Shown here piece after piece: positions 25,927 through 34,183 of a DNA stretch of 64,000 nt (its first letter is position 1; each line of letters opens with the position of its first letter). The notes below the pieces were generated by a model, which worked only from the letters and a program-made list of their open reading frames with translations, searched no databases and was not told the DNA's origin. Source of the stretch: JADFQT01 sp965216025 (GTDB taxonomy: Bacteria; Chloroflexota; Dehalococcoidia; Lucifugimonadales; UBA3495). The stretch spans positions 323,038 to 387,037 of the forward strand of contig CBDCEX010000013.1 of assembly GCA_965216025.1 (NCBI GenBank), written 5' to 3'. A program made the position numbers and the translations under genes.

Positions 25927-27141
25927 ATGAGCTCCCTCAAGAACACAGCTTTGCCAGCTTCCGATATCAAAGCAACGATAAAAGATATCGCCACCGGCCT
26001 GGGCTTTGACCTGGTCCGCGTCACCTCAGCCGAAGAGTTCGCCGACGATCGGAAAATCGCGCTGGAGCGCATCCAAGACGGTCTGATGGACGGTTTGCCC
26101 TGGTACACGCCGGCCCGGGTGAAGCGGGGAACCACCCCCCAGGAGCTGCTCCCCGGGGCTCGTTCCATCATTTGCTTGGGGCTCAACTACCATCGCCCTC
26201 AGGCCCCCTCGCAGACCCTCTCAGGCGATTACCAGCAGCTCACCGGCCGAGTTGCCAGCTATGCCCAGGGAAGAGACTACCATCGGGTTATGAAGCAGCG
26301 GATGCGCGGGCTGGTGGAGGAGTTATCCCATCGCCTGGAAACTGAGCTGGCCGCTCGCTGGTACGTGGATGACGGGCCCATGCTGGATCGCGCGGCTGCC
26401 AGCCGTTCCGGGCTGGGCTGGTTTGGCAAGAACACCAACATTCTCAGCCCGGGTCTGGGCTCCTGGATATTCTTGGGACAAATAATCACCGACCTGGAAC
26501 TGGAGCCGGATCCGCCACTGCAAAAAAGCTGTGGCAGCTGCGTCCGATGCATCGAAGCCTGCCCCACGGGAGCCATCGTTGGCCCCTATGTGCTGGACAA
26601 CACCAGGTGCATTTCCTACCAGACGATCGAAAACCGCGGCGCCATCCCCCGGGAGCTCCGCCCCCTGATGATGGACTGGATATTTGGGTGCGACATTTGC
26701 CAGGAGGTGTGCCCGGTCAACCGCAAAGCCCCCACCACCAGGGAGCCCGCTTTTCATAGAGACGACCACAGAGACGACCTGTCTACCCTGGACCTGCTGG
26801 AGCTTCTGTCGCTTACGGAAGAAGATTTTCGCGAAAGGTTCGCTGGTACCCCCATCATGCGCGCCAAGCTAGTGGGATTAAAGCGCAATGCCTGCGTCGC
26901 CCTGGGGAACCGCCGCCAGCCGTCGGCAGTCCCGGCGCTGTCCCAGTCCCTGCATGAGGATGTGGCCCTGGTGCGGGGTCATGCCGCCTGGGCGTTGGGG
27001 CAGATTGGCGGCGAAGAGGCCCACCTGGCATTGCAACAGGCCATGGCAGCGGAGCTGGATGCAGAGGTTTCGGAAGAGATAAACGCCGCGCTGGCCGAGT
27101 TTGAATCCCCGGCCGGGTTTGAATCATCAGGGCCCCGCTAG
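25927..27141 (+). CDS. queG: Epoxyqueuosine reductase
   Basis: QueG reduces epoxyqueuosine to queuosine in tRNA, using cobalamin and two [4Fe-4S] clusters. The 404-aa protein has GLNYHRPQAP, the cobalamin-side RYVDDGPMLDRAAASRSGLGWFGKNTNIL segment (shown here only in part; about 138-165), the ferredoxin cysteines CGSCVRCIEACPTGAI, and the second set CDICQEVCPVN. A C-terminal HEAT-like repeat region follows (ALGNRRQPSAVPALSQSL; HAAWALGQIGGEEA), as in longer QueG proteins. The dependence on B12 matches the riboswitch-controlled bluB at 1.7 kb. It lies 47 bases after dcd. Confidence 0.94.
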   Translation: MSSLKNTALPASDIKATIKDIATGLGFDLVRVTSAEEFADDRKIALERIQDGLMDGLPWYTPARVKRGTTPQELLPGARSIICLGLNYHRPQAPSQTLSGDYQQLTGRVASYAQGRDYHRVMKQRMRGLVEELSHRLETELAARWYVDDGPMLDRAAASRSGLGWFGKNTNILSPGLGSWIFLGQIITDLELEPDPPLQKSCGSCVRCIEACPTGAIVGPYVLDNTRCISYQTIENRGAIPRELRPLMMDWIFGCDICQEVCPVNRKAPTTREPAFHRDDHRDDLSTLDLLELLSLTEEDFRERFAGTPIMRAKLVGLKRNACVALGNRRQPSAVPALSQSLHEDVALVRGHAAWALGQIGGEEAHLALQQAMAAELDAEVSEEINAALAEFESPAGFESSGPR

Positions 27142-27246
27142 CCCCTTCTGAACTACAGGTCTGCATCTGATGTCCCGGTATATTGGACGAAAAACCTCTC
27201 CACCGTCTCTACACGCCGGGTCAAATGCTGCTCCGCCAGAGGGAAT

Positions 27247-27852
27247 TCAGGCCCGGGCCGCTTGCTCCGGAGTCGATCCCACCGGGGCCGGTGTCGCTAC
27301 GGCCGCCGGGTCGCGACCAGCCTGACCCGCCCGATTACCCCCGCCCCGCCGCTTACGGGACCGGCTCTTGGCCTTGGTTGGCGCAGGCGGCTGATACCGG
27401 TATTCGCTGCCCAACCTCATCTTCTTCATTTCCTCTTCTATGATGAAGAAGTCGTTCTTGGGCAGCAGATGCAGGTTGCCCTGGAAGGCCATATACCAGT
27501 TCTCCGGGGGCCAGCGTCGCACGTAATCCAGGCGGTGGGCCAGGAGTCCGGCCTGCATATACTGGGATTCGTCCAGGACGAATTCCGGTTTGATGCCAAT
27601 TCGGTAGGGCCAGCCGGTGTTGCCTTCCTTCTGCCAGGGAGATTCGCTGTCGTCTTCGTAGGAAGCGGTGACGGTAGCCGTAGCGGTGAAGCGGCGGATG
27701 CCCGTCACGTAAAAAAGCACTCGGTCGCCAACCTCAACTCGCTGCACCTTCCGCCGGTGCTGAGACTTCAGCCCTTGCGAAGCAAACCCTAAGCTCTGAG
27801 TAATCTTAAAGTTTTCCTCATTGGAGGTTATCATCCAGAAATTGCGGGGCAT
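27247..27852 (-). CDS. EVE-domain protein (PUA-like)
   Basis: At 201 aa, residues 1-145 match the EVE domain: MPRNFWMITSNEENFKITQ, VEVGDRVLFYVTGIRRFTATATV, SPWQKEGNTGWPYRIGIKPEFVL, and a closing NDFFIIEEEMKKM. EVE domains are PUA-like and bind modified bases in RNA or DNA. Partners vary (restriction, RNA modification). The last 50 residues are Lys/Arg then Ala/Pro rich (KAKSRSRKRRGGGNR), a likely nucleic-acid-binding tail. Convergent with queG. No restriction gene is nearby. Confidence 0.85.
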   Translation of the reverse strand: MPRNFWMITSNEENFKITQSLGFASQGLKSQHRRKVQRVEVGDRVLFYVTGIRRFTATATVTASYEDDSESPWQKEGNTGWPYRIGIKPEFVLDESQYMQAGLLAHRLDYVRRWPPENWYMAFQGNLHLLPKNDFFIIEEEMKKMRLGSEYRYQPPAPTKAKSRSRKRRGGGNRAGQAGRDPAAVATPAPVGSTPEQAARA

Positions 27853-28017
27853 CCTTCACCTCTTGCTATGGCTGCGCCGGCTGCGATGCGCTGGCCAAGT
27901 CCCGAATCCAAAGATCCTAAGAACTAGCGGCTTCAAAACAGTATCTTCTACCATTTTATCATGGTGCGGTTACCGGCGGAGATACCCGGTCTTGATCATA
28001 TATAGTTCAGCTTGGAC

Positions 28018-28196
28018 CTAGAAACTCGGACGGAAACCCCGATTCTCCCCAAGTCGTCGTTTTCTTAGCGACGATTGTCGATGTAACAGTGGGTTCTTGA
28101 ACCGTATTACAGATACTATCATGCCACATAAGACTATAATACGTCTGTCCGGCGTAGCGCGAAACCCGGCCAATGGCTTTCCGGCCAGACCTCTAG
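28018..28196 (-). mobile_element. 179-bp MITE-like element, copy 1
   Basis: It has the same length as, and is about 90 % identical by eye to, the inverse-oriented copy at 47854-48032. Both begin and end in CTAG. The imperfect terminal repeats share GG-CGGAAA-CC. No coding capacity. The rest of the 530-base gap between the EVE gene and the thiolase gene (27853-28382) holds no recognisable feature. Confidence 0.8.
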
Positions 28197-28382
28197 CCGT
28201 TGTCCTGAGCTGGGTTGTTGGTATATTATCAGGCAGGTTTTCCTCAGATTAACCTTGGGTTGATTCCCCGGCAGCCAACGTCGAATGCCCGTCGACCCAC
28301 CAGCCGGTTTCAAGCATTGGGAAGGAACAGAGCACCAGATCAGATATCCATATCAAAAGATACATTGGGGAGGCAAAAGGAA

Positions 28383-29558
28383 ATGGCGTCTAGCAGCTCC
28401 AGACAGCGGGAAATAGCCATTGTGGGAGTGGCGGAGTCCGACGAGATGGGCACCGTTCCCAATAAGTCGTCCCTCCAGCACCATGCCGAGGCGGCTTACA
28501 ACGCTTTAGAGGACGCCGGACTGTCCAAAGGGGACGTGAATGGGCTGATGACGGCCGGTTTTTCAACCCTGACCACCGCCGAGTACCTGGGCATTCAGCC
28601 CGCCTTCACCGATAACACCTCGGTGGGGGGCTCATCATTTGTGATCCACATTGCCCATGCCGCCGCCGCGATTCGGGCGGGTTACTGCGACACGGTGCTG
28701 ATCACCCACGGGCAGGCCGGCCGGTCCACCCGGGCGCGGGTGCCCGCCGACGCCAACCTGCCGGTGGCCCAGTTCGAGTCACCCTACGGCCTGGTCGGCC
28801 AGCCGGTTAATTACGCCCTGGCCTGCACCCGCTACATGCACGAGTTCGGCGAAGACCGCACCCGTGAAGCGATGGCGGAGATAGCCGTTTCCACCAGGAA
28901 GTGGGCCAATTTGAATCCCAAGGCCGTGATGCACGACACGCCCATGAGCTTCGACGACTACCACGACTCCCGCTGGGTGGCCTGGCCCTTCCACCTGGTC
29001 GACTGCTGTCTGGTAACGGATTCCGGGGCGGCCATCATCGTGACCACGGCGGAAAAGGCGGCGAATTGCCGGAAGCAGTCGGTGTGGGTTCTGGGCGCAG
29101 CCGAGGGACACGACCACGGCCTCATCAGCACCATGCCGTCCTTTACCTCCCTCATCGCCCGGGAGTCCGGGCCCAGTGCGATGGGCCGGGCGGGAATTAC
29201 CCACGACGACATCGACCTGACGATGATCTACGACTCCTTCACCTATACGGTGATGCTGACCCTGGAGGGGCTGGGGTTTTGCGGTACCGGCGAAGTCGCC
29301 GACTTTATCGCCGGCCAGCGGACCGCCCCCGGCGGCGACTTTCCCTTGAACACCAGCGGCGGCGGACTCTCTTACACCCATCCCGGCATGTACGGGAGCT
29401 TTTTGCTGGTGGAGGCGGTCCGGCAACTGCGGGGCGAGTGCGGCGACCGGCAAGTCAAACACCGGCGAGACGCCAGCCAAAATCCTAAGATATCCATCGT
29501 GAACGGCACCGGCGGATCCCTGTCCTCTACCGGCACCGTGGTGCTGGCCACCGACTAG
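28383..29558 (+). CDS. Thiolase-like protein (SCP-x / lipid-transfer type)
   Basis: At about 391 aa from the ATG at 28383 (SD-like AGGAA just upstream) this has a thiolase fold: IAIVGVAESDEMGT, NALEDAGLSKGDVNGLMTAG, RAGYCDTVLITHG, VTDSGAAIIVTTAEKA, and the C-terminal SGGGLSYTHPGMYGSFLLVEAVRQL with His, then VNGTGGSLSSTGTVVL. The usual nucleophile position (CxSG) reads NTSVGGSSFVIH, without Cys. In other genomes such proteins are often paired with a DUF35 OB-fold partner, absent here. Degradative thiolysis is therefore doubtful. A role in acyl or steroid side-chain metabolism is only inferred from the family. Confidence 0.82.
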   Translation: MASSSSRQREIAIVGVAESDEMGTVPNKSSLQHHAEAAYNALEDAGLSKGDVNGLMTAGFSTLTTAEYLGIQPAFTDNTSVGGSSFVIHIAHAAAAIRAGYCDTVLITHGQAGRSTRARVPADANLPVAQFESPYGLVGQPVNYALACTRYMHEFGEDRTREAMAEIAVSTRKWANLNPKAVMHDTPMSFDDYHDSRWVAWPFHLVDCCLVTDSGAAIIVTTAEKAANCRKQSVWVLGAAEGHDHGLISTMPSFTSLIARESGPSAMGRAGITHDDIDLTMIYDSFTYTVMLTLEGLGFCGTGEVADFIAGQRTAPGGDFPLNTSGGGLSYTHPGMYGSFLLVEAVRQLRGECGDRQVKHRRDASQNPKISIVNGTGGSLSSTGTVVLATD

Positions 29559-29603
29559 CAGTCTTTGATTACCCAGAAATCGGGGAGCGAGCGACTGCCG
29601 TTT

Positions 29604-29711
29604 GCCCTGAGGCTCTCGAAGGGCGATGACGGGATATTTTCAGAGCAGAGGAGCGAAGCAATCTCTCCTTCTCACATGAGATTGCTTCGGGCCTGCGGCC
29701 CTCGCAAAGAC
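29604..29711. repeat. Partial GTCATTGCGAG-family repeat
   Basis: Contains GGCTCTCGAAGGGCGA, GCGAAGCAATCTCTCC and GAGATTGCTTCGGG, ending CCTCGCAAAGAC. It corresponds to the right half of the repeat at 9844-10151, with one base changed in the terminal motif. It fills the gap between the thiolase and flavin reductase genes. Confidence 0.7.
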
Positions 29712-29802
29712 AGTTGATAGACCCTTGCGCCGGCTACCATTGCTGGCCAGCGGCATCGCCAGCGACTATAATTGGGCCAAAGGCTATGGTAAAGGATGAG
29801 AT

Positions 29803-30288
29803 TTGAGCTCCTTAAATGATTTCCGAGCGGCTATGTCCAGATTCGCTACGGGAGTAACCGTGGTGACCAGCCTGGACGACCAGGGAGAGCCCCATTCGAT
29901 GACCGCCAATGCCTTCACTTCGGTATGTTTGGATCCTCCAACGGTATTGGTATGCGTGGCCCACGGCACCCACACCTATGGATATGTGGAGCGCATCGGA
30001 AAATTCGGGGTCAATATCTTGAGCGAAGAGCAAGAGGATCTGGGCGCCTACTTCGCCAAGCGGCCGGAGGACCGCACTGGAGACATGAACTACGAGTACA
30101 CCATGTCCGAAGGGGGTGTTCCTATTTTGGAGGGCTCCATGGTGTCTTTCTGCTGTGTTGTGGTTGGTACCCACGTATGCGGTGACCACACGGTCTACCT
30201 GGCAGAAGTAAAAGAGGTTCGCCAGAATGAGGATGGCGAACCCCTGATGTTTTATCGCAGCCGGTGGTATCATCCGGCTCGACCGTAA
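29803..30288 (+). CDS. Flavin reductase family protein
   Basis: At 161 aa this is an FMN-binding split-barrel flavin reductase: FRAAMSRFATGVTVVTSLDDQGEPHSMTANAFTSVCLDPPTVLVCV is the hallmark N-terminal half (described here as the SRFATGVTVVT and TANAFTSVCLDPP motifs). It ends GTHVCGDHTVYLAEVKEV and PLMFYRSRWY. Such proteins supply reduced flavin to two-component monooxygenases. The start codon is TTG at 29803, supported by the SD-like AAAGGATGAG before it. No oxygenase partner is adjacent. The LLM protein at 17.9 kb is a distant candidate. Confidence 0.9.
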   Translation: MSSLNDFRAAMSRFATGVTVVTSLDDQGEPHSMTANAFTSVCLDPPTVLVCVAHGTHTYGYVERIGKFGVNILSEEQEDLGAYFAKRPEDRTGDMNYEYTMSEGGVPILEGSMVSFCCVVVGTHVCGDHTVYLAEVKEVRQNEDGEPLMFYRSRWYHPARP

Positions 30289-30308
30289 CTGGCGGCCCGA
30301 CCATAACT

Positions 30309-30347
30309 CGGCCCGGCCTTTATTTTATCCTTATTTTGTCCGGGCCG
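30309..30347. terminator. Possible bidirectional terminator
   Basis: CGGCCCGG and CCGGGCCG form an 8-pair stem around a 23-base AT-rich loop between the convergent flavin reductase and gyrA genes. The loop is long and there is no clear T-run after the stem, so the terminator role is uncertain. Confidence 0.4.
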
Positions 30348-30408
30348 AAACCTGTTGGACCTTCTCGCAGCCCTGCCGCAACCGCGCTCCCAATTTCCAA
30401 CTTGGTGG

Positions 30409-32925
30409 CTAGCTGCTGGGGACCTCCTCCTCGGGGTCATGTCCGTTGGCGGACGGCTGTTTAGGGGAGTAATCACTCTCCGTGAAACAGGCCACCGAGG
30501 CCACGAAGTCGTCCGGTTCCCGGTCCCGCCAAACGATTACACCGGAGGTGTTGCGGCCGGCCACCCGGACATCTTCCAGGTTGATTCTGACCACCTGTGC
30601 CTTGGCGGAGATTATGAAGATCTCCTGACCGGCTAGATCCTCCACCACCCGCGCTGCCGCCACCGGACCGGTTTTATCGGTAACCCGGAAGGTTCTCACC
30701 CCCTGCCCCCCCCTGGAGTGTTGGGGATACCGAGACATGGCGGTTAGCTTGCCATACCCGCCTTCGCTCACCACCAATAAGTGGTCCTTGGGAGATATAG
30801 TGTTCATGCCGATTATCGTGTCGCCCTCGAGCAGCCTCATCCCCCGGACCCCGCCGGCGGCCCGGGAGCGGGGCCTCAGGCCTTCCACCGAGAAGCGGAT
30901 GGCCTGTCCCCTGGCCGATATCATCACCACGTCCTGAGCCTCGCCCAGTTGGGCTACGCTGACCAGCTCGTCGCCCGGCTCCAGGTCCATCACAATCAGG
31001 CCCCGGTCCCGGATGTTGGATAGCTGGCCCCTTTGCAGAGCTTTCACCTCTCCCAGGCGGGTGGCCAAAATCAGCAAATCCTCCTCCCTGGGGTTTTCCA
31101 CCGGCATTATGGCCTGCACCAACTCCCCCTGGGACAGAGGTATCAGGTTGACCAGCAGGGTCCCCCGAGCGGTACGAGATGCCTCTCCCGGTATGCGGAA
31201 AACCCTCAGAGGGTAGACCCGCCCCCTATTGCTAAAAAACAGCAGGGTGTCATGGGTGTCGACCACCACCAAATCCATTAGGGCGTCATCCTCGCGAGTG
31301 GTCATGCCGCGCACACCCTTCCCACCCCGATGCTGGGTGCGGTAGGTATCGCAGGGCACCCTCTTGACGTAACCTCTCTGGCTAAGGGTCACCACCATGT
31401 CCTGGTGGGTGATGAACTGCTCCGCGCTCTGCTCCCCAACCTCATCCGGGTGAATAATGGTACGGCGCGCGTCACCGTAGTCCTTCTTCAGCTTTTCGGT
31501 CTCCGATTTGACCTGCTCCAGAATCTTTTCCGGGCTGGCCAGCAGCTCCTCCAGGGAGGCGATGGTGTTTAAGAGCTCCTGATGCTCGTTTTCCAGACGC
31601 TCCCGTTCCAGGGCTGCTAGACGCCTCAACTGCATGTCGAGGATGGCCTGGGATTGCACCTGGGTCAGGTCCAAGGTCTGCATCAAATTATTGCGGGCGG
31701 CTTCCACGTCCTGGGAACCCCGGATTATCTGAATGACTTCATCCATCCGTTCGAGGGCCAGCAGCAGACCCTGAACTATGTGGTCCCGGTCTTGAGCTCG
31801 CTTCAGCAGGAACTCAGAACGGCGCCGGATAACTTCTCGGCGGTGTTCGATGAACAAGGTAAGGCATCGCTTCAACGGCAGCACTTGGGGTTGCCCATCG
31901 ACCAGGGCCAGCATGATCACGTTGAAGGAGGTTCGAAGGCTGGTGTGCTTGTACAGGTTGTTCAGTACGATATTGGCCTGGGCGTCCCTCCGCAGCTCCA
32001 CCACCACCCGCATGCCGTGCCGGTCCGACTCATCTCGAATATCCGAGATGCCGTCGATGCGCTTGTCCCTAACCAGGTGGGCGATCTTCTCCACCAAGTT
32101 GGCCTTGTTCACCTGGTAAGGAAGCTCGGTAATGATAATCCACTCGCGCCCGCCGCGAACCTCCTCGATCTCCGTGGCCGCCTCCATCATTATTCGGCCC
32201 CGCCCAGTGTTGTAAGCCTCCACAATGCCGGAAGTGCCACGAATAATGCCCGCCGTGGGGAAGTCCGGCCCGGGCACCAGTTTCAGCAGATCATCGGTGG
32301 TGCAATAGGGATTATCAATCACGTGGATCAGCGCGTCGCAGATCTCATTTAAATTGTGGGGAGGGATATTGGTTGCCATTCCCACGGCTATGCCCGTGGC
32401 GCCGTTCAGCAGCATGTTAGGTAGGCGGCTGGGCAGGACCACCGGCTCCTCAATGGAGTCGTCGAAGTTGGAGCTAAAATCAACGGTATTCAGGTCAAGA
32501 TCGGCCAGCATCTCCTGGGCGATATTCGCCAGCCGGGCTTCTGTGTAGCGCATCGCCGCCGGAGGGTCGCCATCAACGCTGCCGTAGTTGCCCTGACCAT
32601 CGACCAGGGGATAACGCAGGGAGAAAGTCTGGGCCATGCGGACCAGCGCGTCATATACCGAGCTTTCCCCGTGGGGATGGTACTTGCCCAGCACCTCTCC
32701 AACGATGCGGGCGCTTTTCTTATGAGAAGTGTTGTTGCGGATTCCCATCTCCTCCATGGCGTAGAGAATCCGCCTCTGGACCGGCTTCAGACCGTCCCGC
32801 ACGTCGGGCAGGGCCCGGGCGACGATGACACTCATGGCGTAGGTCAGGTAGGAGGTGCGCATCTCCTCCTGAATCCGTACCGGACTTATCTGCCCGCCCG
32901 AAGGAGTTGGTGTGGCGATAACCAT
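30409..32925 (-). CDS. gyrA: DNA gyrase subunit A
   Basis: At 838 aa this is the normal length for GyrA. The N-terminal part has EEMRTSYLTYAMSVIVARALPDVRDGLKPVQRR (seen as YLTYAMSVIVARALPD and GLKPVQRRIL), HPHGESSVYDALVRMAQ and the active-site tyrosine in AAMRYTEARL (Y127). A coiled coil follows around 440-480 and then six C-terminal beta-pinwheel blades. The GyrA-box-like QHRGGKGVRGM near 540 points to gyrase rather than topoisomerase IV ParC. The fluoroquinolone-determining region carries Ser and Asp at the usual sensitive positions. gyrB is not adjacent. Confidence 0.95.
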   Translation of the reverse strand: MVIATPTPSGGQISPVRIQEEMRTSYLTYAMSVIVARALPDVRDGLKPVQRRILYAMEEMGIRNNTSHKKSARIVGEVLGKYHPHGESSVYDALVRMAQTFSLRYPLVDGQGNYGSVDGDPPAAMRYTEARLANIAQEMLADLDLNTVDFSSNFDDSIEEPVVLPSRLPNMLLNGATGIAVGMATNIPPHNLNEICDALIHVIDNPYCTTDDLLKLVPGPDFPTAGIIRGTSGIVEAYNTGRGRIMMEAATEIEEVRGGREWIIITELPYQVNKANLVEKIAHLVRDKRIDGISDIRDESDRHGMRVVVELRRDAQANIVLNNLYKHTSLRTSFNVIMLALVDGQPQVLPLKRCLTLFIEHRREVIRRRSEFLLKRAQDRDHIVQGLLLALERMDEVIQIIRGSQDVEAARNNLMQTLDLTQVQSQAILDMQLRRLAALERERLENEHQELLNTIASLEELLASPEKILEQVKSETEKLKKDYGDARRTIIHPDEVGEQSAEQFITHQDMVVTLSQRGYVKRVPCDTYRTQHRGGKGVRGMTTREDDALMDLVVVDTHDTLLFFSNRGRVYPLRVFRIPGEASRTARGTLLVNLIPLSQGELVQAIMPVENPREEDLLILATRLGEVKALQRGQLSNIRDRGLIVMDLEPGDELVSVAQLGEAQDVVMISARGQAIRFSVEGLRPRSRAAGGVRGMRLLEGDTIIGMNTISPKDHLLVVSEGGYGKLTAMSRYPQHSRGGQGVRTFRVTDKTGPVAAARVVEDLAGQEIFIISAKAQVVRINLEDVRVAGRNTSGVIVWRDREPDDFVASVACFTESDYSPKQPSANGHDPEEEVPSS

Positions 32926-33003
32926 ATGCTAATGCTCCTTGCCTATAGCTGAGCTTGTTGCTGGCGCAGTTTTCATCTGGAGGTTAAACCCGTGAATTAG
33001 GGG

Positions 33004-33735
33004 TTAAGGAGCGGTGGCTTCAGCTCTCTGCCGATGCATTTCAGCCCGTTCCAGGAATGCGGCGAAAAGATTGGCAAAGCTGCGGGGGACCTCATCCTGA
33101 CGCTCCGGGTGACACTGGAAACCGATGACCCAGCTGTGTTCGGGGCTCTCTAGCCCCTCGACCAGTCCGTCCTCCACCGAATAGGCGGTGGTCATCAGGC
33201 GAGGAGAGCGCTGGGCTTCATTCAAACCCTGGTGATGCAGGCTGTTGACCCGGAAAAACCCGGCGCTACCGATAACCGCAGCGGCTTTGGCGCCAGGCGC
33301 AAGGAAAATCGTGTGGCTCTGGGGCACCCAACGTCCCTCAAGCCGCTCGGCACGGTGCCCCGGCAGGTCTTGCAGTAGTTGCCCACCACGGGCGACATTG
33401 AGCAACTGCATGCCCCTGCAGATGGCCAGCACCGGCATGTCCTGGTCCAGCGCAAAGTTCAGCAAACGCAGATCCAGGTCATCCAGCGGGCGGCAAACCT
33501 CCAGCCCGGCATCCGGGTCCGGAGATTGCCCGTACAGCGCGGGGTCTAGGTCGGGGCCGCCGGGCAACAGCAGGCCTCCTCCTCCCTCCATCAACCGCTC
33601 CGTCGGCCGGTCGGCCGCCCGGTCCTTGAGGGGACCCAGCACCCTGACTTCCGCCCCCAAATCCTCCAACACCTGTACGTACCGACGGGGATTTCGGGAA
33701 TCGGCAGAAGTCATAATAATGGTTGTCATGAACAT
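33004..33735 (-). CDS. Class I glutamine amidotransferase-like protein (gamma-glutamyl-GABA hydrolase, peptidase C26 type)
   Basis: The C26 fold shows GGGGLLLPGGPDLDPALYG, the nucleophile Cys in PVLAICRGMQLLNVARGG, NSLHHQGLN, and the closing GFQCHPERQ with catalytic His and Glu. PuuD and related hydrolases cleave gamma-glutamyl amides. No putrescine-pathway genes are nearby, so the substrate is open. The open frame runs to 33807, but the upstream part overlaps a dispersed repeat. ATG at 33735 is preferred and gives 243 aa. A TATAAT lies only about 10 bases upstream of it, so the transcript may be leaderless. The gene is followed by gyrA. Confidence 0.82.
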   Translation of the reverse strand: MFMTTIIMTSADSRNPRRYVQVLEDLGAEVRVLGPLKDRAADRPTERLMEGGGGLLLPGGPDLDPALYGQSPDPDAGLEVCRPLDDLDLRLLNFALDQDMPVLAICRGMQLLNVARGGQLLQDLPGHRAERLEGRWVPQSHTIFLAPGAKAAAVIGSAGFFRVNSLHHQGLNEAQRSPRLMTTAYSVEDGLVEGLESPEHSWVIGFQCHPERQDEVPRSFANLFAAFLERAEMHRQRAEATAP

Positions 33736-33802
33736 ATGTATTATACTTGGTTTGGGCCTCCGGCGACACCTCTGTAATGCCGTATGGCAGGCTCTTTGAA
33801 TT

Positions 33803-34041
33803 GTCATTGCGAGGGCCGCCGACCCGAAACAATCTCATGGCCGTGAGGAGAGATTGCTTCGCGGAGTTTATCCTGAGCGCAGCCGAAGGGCTTGCTCTGT
33901 AAATAGCCCGTTCGCCCTTCGAGAGCCTCAGAACGAACGGGATCCCTACCGCTCGTGGTGAGCCCGTCGAACCATAAGCCGAGGGGAATCCATTTTCATC
34001 TGTAGGTGGCGCTCCACCGGAGCATGATAACTCGCAATGAC
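33803..34041. repeat. Composite GTCATTGCGAG repeat, inverted copy
   Basis: Bounded by GTCATTGCGAG at 33803 and CTCGCAATGAC ending 34041. Its blocks match the reverse complement of 9844-10151 but with a single 71-base unit. The bases 34042-34175 hold another fragment (CGCGGAGTTTATCCTGAG at about 34132) and no gene. Confidence 0.8.
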
Positions 34042-34183
34042 ACTGGGGAGATGGTCTTGACGCTTTCGGTTATGGTGTAACTGCCAGGTTAACTCATAGG
34101 TCTTGGGACCCAGGATGTAGATACCTCAGTCGCGGAGTTTATCCTGAGAAGGGCTACTTCGGAATAACAAGGGTGGTTTGCCA

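Noticed and set aside
30409..32925. Fluoroquinolone-resistance substitutions in GyrA
   Set aside because: The region reads HPHGESSVYDALVRMAQ with Ser and Asp at the usual sensitive positions.
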